NCBI RefSeq assembly: GCF_002207865.1
Contig: NZ_BDQM01000005.1
Coordinates: 62,001-126,000, forward strand
Length of the DNA stretch: 64,000 nt
Reading direction: 5' to 3'
From: Colwellia marinimaniae
GTDB lineage: Bacteria > Pseudomonadota > Gammaproteobacteria > Enterobacterales > Alteromonadaceae
The position numbers and the translations under genes were made by a program. This document shows, piece after piece, positions 17,885 through 27,528 of this stretch; positions within the stretch are counted from its first letter, which is position 1; each line of letters starts with the position of its first letter. The notes beneath the pieces were generated by a model that saw only the letters and a program-made list of their open reading frames with translations, made no database searches and was not told the origin of the DNA.

Positions 17885-18764
17885 GATAAATTCCTTACTG
17901 CTTTAGGCAATATGTGAGGCGAAAATTTTTTGCTATTCTACCCATATTTAAGCGTAAGTGCCAATTTAGGCGCATAAAGACTCCAGAGTAACGCATCAAG
18001 TATTATCCTGGCTAAAGAAAGACATTATACCAAGTCCATTAAGTTAGTTCCCGAAGGGCGAATTTAAAAACTTATCCACTGGCGTTATTACTTTTGATAA
18101 GGACTCGGCATGGATACTTATTAGAGAATGCAGACGGTACCTTATGTGGATAATGCCGGAGCAATGATCCTGAGTATATTCTCCTCAATAACCATTCTCG
18201 ACCATCAATGCCTTGGCTCTAAGACTTTTAATGCCCGCTGAGTGAGAACAAGTTCCTTGGTATTGTATCGATTACCTACCGGTTGCTTTTATCCAGCAAT
18301 TATTTTTCCTAGACAGTCATGGCCTTTGCCAAGGCTTAGTTAATAAGACATAAATGGTAAAGTTTTACTGGTAATTCATCGACTAAAAATAGCATTATTG
18401 TCCTCTAACCGTGGTAATAACCCTATAATTTGTACTGGTTGATCCGATGATAACACCCAAAAACAAGTAAACAACGAAGCCTTTCGTAATATTATAAAGT
18501 TCAGCTATGGGTTAAAGTGGTTAGCCAACCCCTGTATTTAAAATGGCCTATACTCATTGAATTCATTGATAACTAGATTTTATAGCTGTTTTAAACGCCC
18601 GTATTATAACCACTGACATCTAAGGTATTCCGATGGCTAAGGCGCAAGTTTCATTTCCCTGACTTTCAATTGCTAGGTAGATGCGTTACTGTACAGGCGA
18701 TCAATTATATGATTATAATTATTTCAAAAATATAATTTCAAATTTAAAGTAACAGGAAAGTAGT
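17885..18764. other. 880-base gene-free region
   Basis: I find no ORF with family resemblance on either strand. The first third contains a dispersed repeat (18026-18264). The rest is AT-rich, low-information sequence with several short direct words and no obvious structured RNA. The last 60 bases, very AT-rich, should hold the ppiC promoter. It could be decayed coding sequence or a non-coding RNA locus, but nothing in the sequence decides this. Confidence 0.5.
18026..18264 (-). repeat. dispersed inverted-end repeat, copy 1 (reverse orientation, with internal insertion)
   Basis: It begins TATACCAAG and ends CTTGGTATT, a short inverted repeat. Its interior, read on the minus strand, shares AGGAGAATAT...GCATTCTCTAATAA...ATCCATG with the element at 45781. 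Relative to that copy, about 30 bases are inserted between the two halves of the central hairpin. Confidence 0.65.
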
Positions 18765-19049
18765 ATGTCTCAAGCAAGTGCACGCCACATTTTAGTGGAT
18801 ACAGAAGAACAATGTTTAGCCTTGAAAACAGAAATTGAAGCAGGTAAAGACTTTACTGAAGTAGCTAAAGAGCATTCTAACTGCCCATCTAATGCCCAAG
18901 GTGGTGATCTAGGTAGCTTTGGCCCTGGCCAGATGGTACCGGAGTTTGATGCAGTTGTTTTTTCAGCACCTTTAAATACCGTACAAGGCCCAGTAAAAAC
19001 TCAGTTTGGTTACCACTTATTAGAAGTAACTGAACGTAGCGAAACCTAG
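18765..19049 (+). CDS. ppiC: peptidyl-prolyl cis-trans isomerase, PpiC parvulin
   Basis: A single 94-residue parvulin domain with no signal peptide, so it is a cytoplasmic prolyl isomerase like E. coli PpiC (93 residues). Diagnostic blocks are ARHILV at the start, FTEVAKEHSNCPS, GGDLGSFGPGQMVPEFD and PVKTQFGYHLLEV near the end. An AGGAA ribosome site lies 6 bases before the ATG. It stands alone between the gene-free region and a terminator shared with pit. Confidence 0.95.
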   Translation: MSQASARHILVDTEEQCLALKTEIEAGKDFTEVAKEHSNCPSNAQGGDLGSFGPGQMVPEFDAVVFSAPLNTVQGPVKTQFGYHLLEVTERSET

Positions 19050-19121
19050 TCCAATAAAAAGTAAAATAAAAAGCTAGTTAAGCTAATGGTTTGTAAAAAC
19101 TAAGTTTAAATAAAGAACATG

Positions 19122-19149
19122 AAAAAGCCGCAAAATTTGCGGCTTTTTT
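19122..19149. terminator. bidirectional terminator between ppiC and pit
   Basis: AAAAAGCCGCAAA - TTTGCGGCTTTTTT is a near-perfect palindrome with A-run and T-run flanks. It can terminate ppiC on the plus strand and pit on the minus strand. Confidence 0.85.
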
Positions 19150-19184
19150 GTCTCTGTTTTCTAGAAGCTTAGGGCAGTAACAAG

Positions 19185-20480
19185 CTAGCTAAAAGTTGCC
19201 TGCATCATCCAGAAGAACAAAATGGATAAACCTGCACCTATAGGTAAAGTGACAACCCAAGAGATAACAATGTTTCGCACCACACCTAAGTTAATGGCGG
19301 CAATACCACGGGCCATACCGACACCTAACACCGCACCAACCAGAGTTTGTGTAGTTGATATTGGTAGACCTGCACCCGAGGCGATGACCACAGTACTAGC
19401 CGCAGCTAATTCAGCAGCAAAACCACGACTTGGCGTTAAGTGAGTAATACCTTGGCCAATGGTGGCCATTACTTTATGACCAAACAGCGCTAGTCCAGCA
19501 ACAATACCAAAACCACCTAATGGAAGAATCCACCAAGCAATGGCTGACGTAGCAGAAATTTGCCCATCATTTTCAACAATACTTACCACCGCGGCCAATG
19601 GACCAATGGCGTTAGCAACATCATTTGAACCGTGAGCAAAAGCCATAGCACAAGCGGTAATTACCATTAATACAGCAAATACTTTTTCTACATTGACGTA
19701 TTGCGCTTTTTTGGCAAGCGTTTCATCAAACTTCAAGCGACTAATCAATATTTTACCTATGATTGCCACGATAACAGCGACAATAATTGCTAAATAATAA
19801 CCACCTGCGCCTTTGATTTCAAGAGTGACAATACCAAGATCGACAGTTTCTAAACCTATGTGTTTAAGACCTTTTTTGATGGTAACCAGTGATAAGACAA
19901 AACCAGCAAGAAACATATAAACAGGAACCCAACGCTTAGCTTGTTGTAATGGTTTATCAGTATCAAAAATCAATTTTTGTGCACTGTTAAAAATAACAAA
20001 AGCGATAACACCTGAGATAAGTGGCGTGACAACCCAGCTACCAACAATACCAAGAACCTTACCCCACTCAACAGCATCAGGGCTTACGCCTACCGCAGCA
20101 AAACCAACAATGGCGCCAATTATAGAATGCGTGGTAGAGACCGGCCAACCTAAGGCTGAAGCGATTAATAACCAGGTTGCCGCAGCAAATAATGCTGAAA
20201 TCATGCCATAAACAAGTAATTCAGGCGTTTCGATAAAGTAACTAGCATCAATGATGCCTTTACGTATGGTTGAGGTCACTTCACCACCCGCAAGGTAAGC
20301 TCCGGCAAATTCAAAAACCATTGCTATAATAATAGCTTGTTTAATGGTTAGTGCTTTTGAACCAACAGAGGTTCCCATGGCATTAGCGACATCATTGGCA
20401 CCAATACCCCATGCCATGAAGAAGCCCACAACAGCAGCAATAATGACAAAGGTGCCGCCTGAGTTAAGTATAATATCCAT
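19185..20480 (-). CDS. pit: PiT-family inorganic phosphate transporter
   Basis: Low-affinity symporter of phosphate (usually as metal-phosphate) with protons. The 431 residues hold about ten membrane helices and the duplicated PiT signature: GANDVANAMGTSVGSKALT near the N-terminus and HGSNDVANAIGPLAAVV in the second half. It also has STTHSIIGAIVG and STTQTLVGAVLG. It follows the DUF47 gene by 10 bases, forming a regulator-transporter operon. It lies next to the pst operon, so low- and high-affinity systems are neighbours on the same strand but in separate transcription units. Confidence 0.93.
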   Translation of the reverse strand: MDIILNSGGTFVIIAAVVGFFMAWGIGANDVANAMGTSVGSKALTIKQAIIIAMVFEFAGAYLAGGEVTSTIRKGIIDASYFIETPELLVYGMISALFAAATWLLIASALGWPVSTTHSIIGAIVGFAAVGVSPDAVEWGKVLGIVGSWVVTPLISGVIAFVIFNSAQKLIFDTDKPLQQAKRWVPVYMFLAGFVLSLVTIKKGLKHIGLETVDLGIVTLEIKGAGGYYLAIIVAVIVAIIGKILISRLKFDETLAKKAQYVNVEKVFAVLMVITACAMAFAHGSNDVANAIGPLAAVVSIVENDGQISATSAIAWWILPLGGFGIVAGLALFGHKVMATIGQGITHLTPSRGFAAELAAASTVVIASGAGLPISTTQTLVGAVLGVGMARGIAAINLGVVRNIVISWVVTLPIGAGLSILFFWMMQATFS

Positions 20481-20490
20481 CAGTTAAGCC

Positions 20491-21171
20491 TTATTTCCTA
20501 GCAAGAAGAATTTCTAAACGTGCACCTACACGTTCAGCAAGATCGGCTAAGTCGCCAACCCAATCAATAATTTGATATAAGAACATTACATCAACTGGAT
20601 TCAAATCCTTTTCAATCGCTAATAAGTTTTTACGTAAAATAATTTGCAAGCTATCGGTATCATCTTCAATAGCGTCTAATTGGTTGATCATTTTCTCAAC
20701 TAAGACAACTTCACGGCCACGAAAGCCCGTTTCTAATAAGTCATCTAGTTCATTAATGGCTTCAGCCGCTTTTTCGGTAGCATCAAGACAGCGCATTAGA
20801 TAAGTAGAAAACTCTGCTTGCAAGCTAGTTGGTATTTCAAGTTTACGCCCTAAGATTCGGCCGGCAATATCTTTTGCTTTGTTGGCTATTTTGTCTTGTT
20901 GGGTAAGGAGTTCAAGTAAGTCAGCTCTATCCACTGGCATAAATAAGCCACCAGGTAATTCTAGACGTAATTGACGTTTTAAAGTATCAGCATCTTGCTC
21001 TAACTTAGACAGTTTACGACGAACTTTTGCCGCTTCACTCCAGTCATTTGCAAAACATGCATCAAAAAATGGGATAAGTTGTTTACTACATTTAACAACT
21101 ATTTGAATATGTTTTTCTAACGGTTTTATTGGTGATTTTGCAAATACACCTATGATTGTATTTCTGGCCAT
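20491..21171 (-). CDS. DUF47/TIGR00153 PhoU-like phosphate transport accessory protein
   Basis: An all-helical 226-residue protein of the TIGR00153 (DUF47) family, usually paired with Pit transporters and thought to modulate them. I chose the ATG at 21169-21171. It gives MARNTIIGVFAKSPIKPLEKH, the family's normal beginning, and has GGAA about 8 bases upstream. The in-frame ATG at 21231 would add 20 unrelated residues. The conserved DRADLLELLTQQDKIANKAKDI and DLADLAERVGARLE segments are clear. Cotranscribed with pit. Confidence 0.88.
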   Translation of the reverse strand: MARNTIIGVFAKSPIKPLEKHIQIVVKCSKQLIPFFDACFANDWSEAAKVRRKLSKLEQDADTLKRQLRLELPGGLFMPVDRADLLELLTQQDKIANKAKDIAGRILGRKLEIPTSLQAEFSTYLMRCLDATEKAAEAINELDDLLETGFRGREVVLVEKMINQLDAIEDDTDSLQIILRKNLLAIEKDLNPVDVMFLYQIIDWVGDLADLAERVGARLEILLARK

Positions 21172-21409
21172 AATTATGTTTCCAGTCTGTATAACTCTCG
21201 TCATTGCTATGCGCGGCGGATAGTAACTCATTTAACTTCCAATGTTAAATGCTAATATGAGCTTAAATGCATACCTATATTAGCTAACCACAACAGTGTT
21301 AATTTATATCCACTAAACTCTCGATTAGATCTTAGCTAATCAATTGAATTTAATGTTTTTTTTATTATTCATCTTTATTTAAATTACTTGGTAATTACTT
21401 GTTGAACGT

Positions 21410-22111
21410 TTAGAGATTTTTCATCTCTTCCGCCGTGGTATGACGAACCACCTTACCTTTAACAAAATAAATAATATGTTCACAAATATTTTGACAACGG
21501 TCGCCAATACGCTCTAACGCTCTAGCGGACCAAATAACCGTCATAACTTGCGGGATGGAACGTGGGTCTTCCATCATATAGGTCATTAATTGACGTATCA
21601 GCGCTTCATATTCACGGTTGATTTTGTCATCCATTTGATGAATTTTAATAGCAGCATCAACATCCATTCGAGTAAAAGCATCTAAGCTTAATTGCAAAAA
21701 CTCTAATACCCGTCGACCTAAGTTATCAAGATTTACCAATAAGTATTGCTGGGAAGTGGAAAAGTTTTCTAGGGCGACTCGGGCTATTTTCTCTGCTTCA
21801 TCGCCAATACGCTCTAAATCCGTAATAGTTTTAACGATCGCCATAACTAAACGTAAATCGCCAGCCGCTGGTTGGCGTTTGGCAATGATGCGGGTGCACT
21901 CATCATCAATACTCACTTCATAAGCATTCACTTGATAATCTTTACTTAACACTTGCTTCGCCAAGGTTACATCCCGTTGATCAACCGCCGCGAGTGCATC
22001 CGCTACTTGTTTTTCAACCAAGCCGCCCATATGCATAACATTATTAATGACCCGCTCTAAATCTTCATTGAACTGGCCAGAAATATGACGACCTATTTGT
22101 AAATTATCCAT
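21410..22111 (-). CDS. phoU: phosphate signalling protein PhoU
   Basis: The 233-residue protein is made of two three-helix PhoU repeats, each with the conserved metal-site pattern (ITDLERIGDEAEKIAR in the first, SARALERIGDRCQNICEHIIYFVKG in the second). PhoU links the Pst transporter to the PhoR kinase and represses the Pho regulon when phosphate is plentiful. It is the last gene of pstC-pstA-pstB-phoU, 89 bases after pstB. phoB and phoR are not in the window. Confidence 0.95.
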   Translation of the reverse strand: MDNLQIGRHISGQFNEDLERVINNVMHMGGLVEKQVADALAAVDQRDVTLAKQVLSKDYQVNAYEVSIDDECTRIIAKRQPAAGDLRLVMAIVKTITDLERIGDEAEKIARVALENFSTSQQYLLVNLDNLGRRVLEFLQLSLDAFTRMDVDAAIKIHQMDDKINREYEALIRQLMTYMMEDPRSIPQVMTVIWSARALERIGDRCQNICEHIIYFVKGKVVRHTTAEEMKNL

Positions 22112-22200
22112 GGTGTATCCTTTTATCGGTATGTTCTTGCATACTTATCTACTTATCTACTTATTGCTAATGAGTTACTACTAGATTACTACTAGAGGAG

Positions 22201-23040
22201 TTAACCATAACGACCAGTAATATAATCTTCAGTTTTCTTTTTCAATGGCGTGGTAAATAATGTATTGGTATCACTGTACTCGATTAAATCCCCCATATAC
22301 ATAAATGCCGTTTGATCAGACACCCGTGCTGCTTGTTGCATATTATGAGTGACTATTACCACAGTAAATTGCTTTTTAAGATCATTGATTAACTCTTCAA
22401 TGACCAAGGTCGAAATGGGATCAAGTGCGGATGTCGGCTCATCAAGCAGTAACACCTCAGGTTGAATAGCAATAGCACGAGCAATCACTAAGCGCTGCTG
22501 CTGACCACCAGAAAGCCCTAAAGCGCTTTCATGTAATCTATCTTTCACTTCATTCCACAAGGCGGCACTGCGTAATGATTGCTCGGCTGCATCATCAAGA
22601 TTTCTACGGTTATTTTCGCCCATAATACGTAAACCATAGACGACATTTTCATAAATAGTTTTAGGAAAAGGATTAGGACGCTGAAACACCATCCCCACTT
22701 TTCGTCGCAATTCGGCCACATCTACATGTTTGTTATAGATGTTATGACCATTAAGGTTTATTTCACCTGTGATATGACAATCATCAACTAAGTCATTCAT
22801 ACGGTTAATACAACGTAATAAGGTTGATTTACCACAACCACTTGGTCCAATAAACGCAGTGACCTGCCCCTTGGGAATCGACATGGTAATATTATTTAAC
22901 GCCTGTTTTTTACCATAAAATAAATTTAATTTATTAATATCTAAGGCAACTTGCTCGGGCGGTAAATTATTTAAATCTAGCGGGCTTTTAATTAAAGCGT
23001 CAGAGCCTGTAGCTAATACTTTTGGGCTTATAGAAATCAT
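22201..23040 (-). CDS. pstB: phosphate ABC transporter ATP-binding protein PstB
   Basis: The 279-residue ATPase of the Pst high-affinity phosphate importer. Walker [10 protein letters not shown] at 65-73, the Q-loop [16 protein letters not shown], the ABC signature LSGGQQQR, Walker [14 protein letters not shown] and the H-loop VIVTHNM are all intact. The N-terminal 30 residues precede the usual start of the domain, but Met1 has no better in-frame substitute. Second-last gene of the pst operon; works with PstC and PstA. Confidence 0.96.
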   Translation of the reverse strand: MISISPKVLATGSDALIKSPLDLNNLPPEQVALDINKLNLFYGKKQALNNITMSIPKGQVTAFIGPSGCGKSTLLRCINRMNDLVDDCHITGEINLNGHNIYNKHVDVAELRRKVGMVFQRPNPFPKTIYENVVYGLRIMGENNRRNLDDAAEQSLRSAALWNEVKDRLHESALGLSGGQQQRLVIARAIAIQPEVLLLDEPTSALDPISTLVIEELINDLKKQFTVVIVTHNMQQAARVSDQTAFMYMGDLIEYSDTNTLFTTPLKKKTEDYITGRYG

Positions 23041-23134
23041 AATAGGTTTTTCTCTAATTACTTTTCATTGATCATTACTTGTCATTTTAAAAACTAATTT
23101 GAAATGACTAATTTAAACTTACTGTTTAAGCAAC

Positions 23135-24772
23135 CTAGTGCTCTAACATCTTATATTTTTCCCGTAATCTATTACGGATTGACACGGCAATCATATTCAA
23201 GGCAACAATAATGCTGACTAAGAGTAAAGCGGTTGCAAAAACCAAGGGCCGCGCGGCTTCTACATTAGGACTTTGAAAACCAACATCATAAATATGAAAG
23301 CCTAAATGCATGAATTTTCGATCTAAATGTAAGAAGGGAAAGTTACCATCTATGGGCAAATTAGGCGCCATTTTAACCACGCCGACCAACATTAGTGGTG
23401 CTACTTCCCCTGCTGCTCGAGCAATAGCTAAAATAATACCGGTCATAATAGCAGGACTGGCGATAGGTAAGATAATGCGCCATAAGGTTTCAGCCTTCGT
23501 TGCGCCCAAGGCCAAGGAACCGTAGCGCATCTCCGATGGAATACGTGATAAACCTTCTTCGGTGGAAACTATGACCACAGGTAAGGTCAATATTGCTAGC
23601 GTTAGCGAAGACCATAATACGCCGGGGGTGCCAAAAGTGGGGCTAGGTAGGTTTTCTGAATAAAACAATTGGTCGAGTGAACCGCCCACTATATAGACAA
23701 AAAATCCTAAACCAAATACGCCATAAACGATAGACGGCACACCAGCCAAATTAATAACCGCTATGCGTAATAGCCTAGTGAAGGCATTTTTACCGGCATA
23801 TTCATGTAAATAAATCGCTGCAATAACGCCCAAAGGTGACACTATGACTGTCATCAATAACACCATAAGTACGGTACCAAAAATAGCAGGAAACACCCCA
23901 CCCTCAGTATTCGCCTCACGCGGATCTTCAATGATGAATGCCGAAATCTGACTAAAGAAGGTAGCCAGTTTTTCAAGCAAGGTAAGTTTATTATTAAAGG
24001 TGACTTTAAGGATGTATTCAAAATTAATAGAAACTAACTGCCCATCCATAGCACGCATAACAAGATGATCACGCGATATTTTTTCGCGATAGCCCATTAA
24101 CTCTTGCTCTAACTTGGCATAGCGTTGATTTAAACTAACCACCTCACTATCAATCTCAGCTTGCACACTTGCGGTTAACTTATTTTGCAATTCATACTTA
24201 CGCGTTTTTAAACGTAAACGTTCTAATTGATAGTTTATTGCACCGATATCAGACTTTTGTAAGTCATCAATCTGTTGTTGAAAATTTTCAACTCGCGTTA
24301 ATAATGTAGTTAACTGATTGGCGTCAACTACTTTGCCGTCAACAACAACACTGTCAATGTAACCGTAAAAGTTACCATTAGTACGACGTTCAACCATGAC
24401 CAATTCTTTTGGTGTTTGCGTCTTTTGAATGTAGTGACTTAACAACCAACGAAAGTCTAAACTGACTAGCTCTCGGTTACCGGTTTTGATCAATAAGCGC
24501 TCTAACATTTTTTGCTCTGGAGCAAGCACTAAATTTAAATGCGCTAATTGACCGACAGGTATTTCCTCTCGGTCATATATTTCACCAATAACAATACTCT
24601 TGACACCATTTTTATCGATGAGATCAAATTGATAAAGTTGGCTTGGCCAAAAATATGACAAACCACGTGAAGCGATAAGCCATAACAAGCCCAGCACAGA
24701 GATTAAGCTGATACTTACGCCAGCTGCTGATAACCATATCCAGGGGGCGCCTGATTTAAACCATTTATTCAT
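23135..24772 (-). CDS. pstA: phosphate ABC transporter permease PstA (long form)
   Basis: 545 residues, almost twice the 296 of E. coli PstA. The first membrane helix (about 12-34) is followed by a large extracytoplasmic region of about 230 residues with coiled-coil character (about 160-240). The normal permease core with five helices and the EAA-type loop (SLALGATKAETLWRIILPIASPAI) follows. This long form with a DUF3333-like N-terminal region is known from vibrios, Shewanella and relatives. The role of the extra domain is unknown. Confidence 0.9.
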   Translation of the reverse strand: MNKWFKSGAPWIWLSAAGVSISLISVLGLLWLIASRGLSYFWPSQLYQFDLIDKNGVKSIVIGEIYDREEIPVGQLAHLNLVLAPEQKMLERLLIKTGNRELVSLDFRWLLSHYIQKTQTPKELVMVERRTNGNFYGYIDSVVVDGKVVDANQLTTLLTRVENFQQQIDDLQKSDIGAINYQLERLRLKTRKYELQNKLTASVQAEIDSEVVSLNQRYAKLEQELMGYREKISRDHLVMRAMDGQLVSINFEYILKVTFNNKLTLLEKLATFFSQISAFIIEDPREANTEGGVFPAIFGTVLMVLLMTVIVSPLGVIAAIYLHEYAGKNAFTRLLRIAVINLAGVPSIVYGVFGLGFFVYIVGGSLDQLFYSENLPSPTFGTPGVLWSSLTLAILTLPVVIVSTEEGLSRIPSEMRYGSLALGATKAETLWRIILPIASPAIMTGIILAIARAAGEVAPLMLVGVVKMAPNLPIDGNFPFLHLDRKFMHLGFHIYDVGFQSPNVEAARPLVFATALLLVSIIVALNMIAVSIRNRLREKYKMLEH

Positions 24773-24962
24773 AAAGGAACTCTATAGTTTGTTTATAACT
24801 ACACACTTTGTTGCTGTTTAGCTAAATTTATTTGTCGAAAGTACTCATTGATAGTCATCAACTCCGTGCTTTTTTCTCTAAATTGAGCAATACAGCTTAT
24901 AAGTGAGCAGCTATATAATTAATTTATTAAATATTCGTTGTCTAAAGTTAACGCTAAAAGCA

Positions 24963-27296
24963 CTACATTGAACTGTATTTTTCACGTAAGCGTTGACGAA
25001 CAATTTCCGCTGCGGTATTGAAAATAAAGGTAAAGATGAATAATACAAAGGCGGCTAAGAACAAGATACGGTAATGGGAACTACCCACTTCGGCCTCTGG
25101 CATTTCTACGGCAATATTGGCGGCTAACGTTCTCATTCCTTGGAAAATACTCCAATCTAATATCGGCGTATTACCCGTTGCCATCAAGACAATCATAGTT
25201 TCACCCACTGCACGGCCAAGTCCCATCATAACCGCGGAAAAGATACCTGGACTTGCGGTCAACAGCACTACCCCAACTAAGGTTTGCCATTGAGTGGCAC
25301 CAAGCGCTAATGAGCCACTGGTTAAATGGCCTGGAACACTAAAAATTGCATCTTCAGCCATAGTAAATATGGTAGGAATAACAGCAAAACCCATGGCAAT
25401 ACCGACCACTAAAGCGTTCCTTTGGTCAAAATTGATACCCAGGTCGTTAGTAAGGTATTGACGCATATCGCCATTAAAGAGCATAGCTTCTAGCAGTGGT
25501 GATAGAGAAAATGCCGCATAGGTTGTCAATATTATCACTGGGATTAATATAATTGGCGCCAGGGTTTCAGGGAATTTATCTTTGACCTTATTGGGTAGTT
25601 TATACCAGGAAAAGGCCGTTAACAGTGTCACCAAAGGTAATAAAATAAAGAGCATAAATATTGCCGGTAAATACTCTTCCATTAACGGAGCTAACCATAA
25701 ACCCGCTAAGAAGCCTAAAATAACGGTCGGCAGTGCTTCCATCATTTCGATAGTAGGTTTGACTTTTTTACGTAAGCTTGGCGTCATAAAATAAGCGGTA
25801 TATATTGCCGCACTTAAGGCAACCGGTACCGCAAATAACATCGCATATAAAGCCGCTTTAATGGTGCCAAAAGAAATAGGCACTAAAGAAAATTTAGCTT
25901 CAAAATCATCAGAGCCAGAGCTAGATTGCCAAATATAATCAGGCTCAGGATAACCTTCATACCAAACTTCTTGCCATAACGCTTGCCAAGTAACCTCTGG
26001 GTGCTCGTTATGAACACTGAACGTTTGTAAGGTTTGCTTATTGATATCGAGTGGATCATTACCATTAATGATTAAGCCATTTGCTCGCGGCGCTATAGCA
26101 AAGGCAGCAGGTTGGCTCGAGGCTAATTGTCCTTGCCATAAATGGGCAGAACTTGTGGTATAAAAGACATTGACCAGGCCACTGGTCGTCATAGTATAAA
26201 AACTTTTGCGGAACCGCTCGGTGTAAATAGCGGTTATCGCCTTTGATGTTTGCTTTTGGCTGTCATCATTGGCATTAAAACTTCTGATTTGTTTAAACTG
26301 GCGACCTGAATCTGTTGCCACTTCAAACCATTGACTGACGTGGCCACTACTATCACCCAGTAATACTGAACTACTACCAGAGAGCAAAGCCATTGAAGTA
26401 AGGTAAGTATCTTCGCTACTAAGAATAGGGGTAATCGTTGCTTTTAAGCTAACCTCGTCATCATCTTTTAACGAATAAACCCACACGGTTGAACCAGTGC
26501 GTACAAAAGCCAAACTCAAATCAGGCGTTACTTTAATTTCATCAACACCACTATTAACGATAGCGTCTGGCAAGTCTATTTGTTGATAATTTATTTCATA
26601 ATCAACGTCATCGCCCGCACTGTCTGAGCCAAACTCATCATCAGCGATAAAGCTGGTTTTTATTAAACGTTTATCCTCAGTAAAAGCAACAAAGACCATT
26701 CTTTCGTCATCCAGGGCAAAAGCCAGATGAGGTAATTGCGCTTGTTGCTCATCTATCCTTAACGACTTTTGTCCTAAGGGGTAATTTACTTTAGCAATAA
26801 TTTCCCGGGTATCATTGGCGTAGATGGCATGAAAGCTCGGCTGAACTAATAAGGTTTTACCACTGCGAGTATGGAGTAATTTATCAGCTGAAAAGGAATT
26901 CACCACACTAATAACCTGCTCTTGATTAAAAGCATCACTGGCAAAAAGAGACCTTGAAAGCGCTTTATCACCGACTGAAAACTGATTATTTGCGTGCTCC
27001 GCACTGGCGGTTAAATGATAAAAATGAATAGTACCCGTATCGGTAATTTGATAAACCAATTCTTGTAACTCATCGACACCGGTCGCTAACACTTTTTCAT
27101 TCGCTGGTAAGTTAATACTGATATTAACCGCTGGCTCTATTTTAGCGGACTCAAAAATAGGCATAACGACATAAAGCAAATACAAAAAAATCAACACTAG
27201 GGTGAACAAAACGCTAATACCACCAAAGGTTATTAACCATTTTGCCAATGAATTTTTAACCGCCCGACTTCGGGTTGAACTAATAAGAGTTGCCAC
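24963..27296 (-). CDS. pstC: phosphate ABC transporter permease PstC (long form)
   Basis: 777 residues versus 319 in E. coli PstC. A first membrane helix (about 21-43) leads into a roughly 400-residue extracytoplasmic region with beta-propeller-like character (repeated short strands, e.g. LLSGSSSVLLGDSSGHVSQW). Six C-terminal helices follow, with the permease loop GSLALGATQWQTLVGVVLLTASPGI. The pair of enlarged PstC and PstA is typical of this bacterial group. It is the first gene of the operon and has a Pho box and matching -10 element 76-109 bases upstream of the ATG. No pstS is adjacent. Confidence 0.92.
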   Translation of the reverse strand: MATLISSTRSRAVKNSLAKWLITFGGISVLFTLVLIFLYLLYVVMPIFESAKIEPAVNISINLPANEKVLATGVDELQELVYQITDTGTIHFYHLTASAEHANNQFSVGDKALSRSLFASDAFNQEQVISVVNSFSADKLLHTRSGKTLLVQPSFHAIYANDTREIIAKVNYPLGQKSLRIDEQQAQLPHLAFALDDERMVFVAFTEDKRLIKTSFIADDEFGSDSAGDDVDYEINYQQIDLPDAIVNSGVDEIKVTPDLSLAFVRTGSTVWVYSLKDDDEVSLKATITPILSSEDTYLTSMALLSGSSSVLLGDSSGHVSQWFEVATDSGRQFKQIRSFNANDDSQKQTSKAITAIYTERFRKSFYTMTTSGLVNVFYTTSSAHLWQGQLASSQPAAFAIAPRANGLIINGNDPLDINKQTLQTFSVHNEHPEVTWQALWQEVWYEGYPEPDYIWQSSSGSDDFEAKFSLVPISFGTIKAALYAMLFAVPVALSAAIYTAYFMTPSLRKKVKPTIEMMEALPTVILGFLAGLWLAPLMEEYLPAIFMLFILLPLVTLLTAFSWYKLPNKVKDKFPETLAPIILIPVIILTTYAAFSLSPLLEAMLFNGDMRQYLTNDLGINFDQRNALVVGIAMGFAVIPTIFTMAEDAIFSVPGHLTSGSLALGATQWQTLVGVVLLTASPGIFSAVMMGLGRAVGETMIVLMATGNTPILDWSIFQGMRTLAANIAVEMPEAEVGSSHYRILFLAAFVLFIFTFIFNTAAEIVRQRLREKYSSM

Positions 27297-27371
27297 TTAA
27301 TTAACCTTATTATTAATAAACTAACGACTAGCTTATCCAATATAGAGAATATGATAAAAATAACTGGGCAA

Positions 27372-27405
27372 AGTATAAGTCAGTTATGTGACATTTATAT
27401 TACAG
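27372..27405 (-). promoter_or_regulatory. Pho box and -10 element of the pst operon
   Basis: On the minus strand CTGTAAT-ATAA-ATGTCAC (27405 down to 27388) is a two-unit, 11-base-period PhoB site against the consensus CTGTCAT-A/T4-CTGTCAT. Ten bases further on is TATACT (27377-27372), exactly the spacing PhoB-dependent promoters use. A third partial unit (CTGACTT) lies in that gap. Confidence 0.8.
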
Positions 27406-27441
27406 TAAAAAATTGCTTCACTAATAAATTGCCAAGGGCAT

Positions 27442-27474
27442 AAAAAAAGCAGCGCCTCAAGTGAGTTGCTGCTT
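27442..27474 (-). terminator. terminator after the UDP-HexNAc 4-epimerase gene
   Basis: AAGCAGC/GCTGCTT plus an inner CTC/GAG stem forms a hairpin. The seven-base A-run at 27442-27448 gives the T-tract on the minus strand. It separates the epimerase gene from the pst promoter. Confidence 0.75.
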
Positions 27475-27528
27475 ATCTAATACCACGGCTAAATTTCAAC
27501 GTGACTGTTATTAACTTTGGCTCATGTC

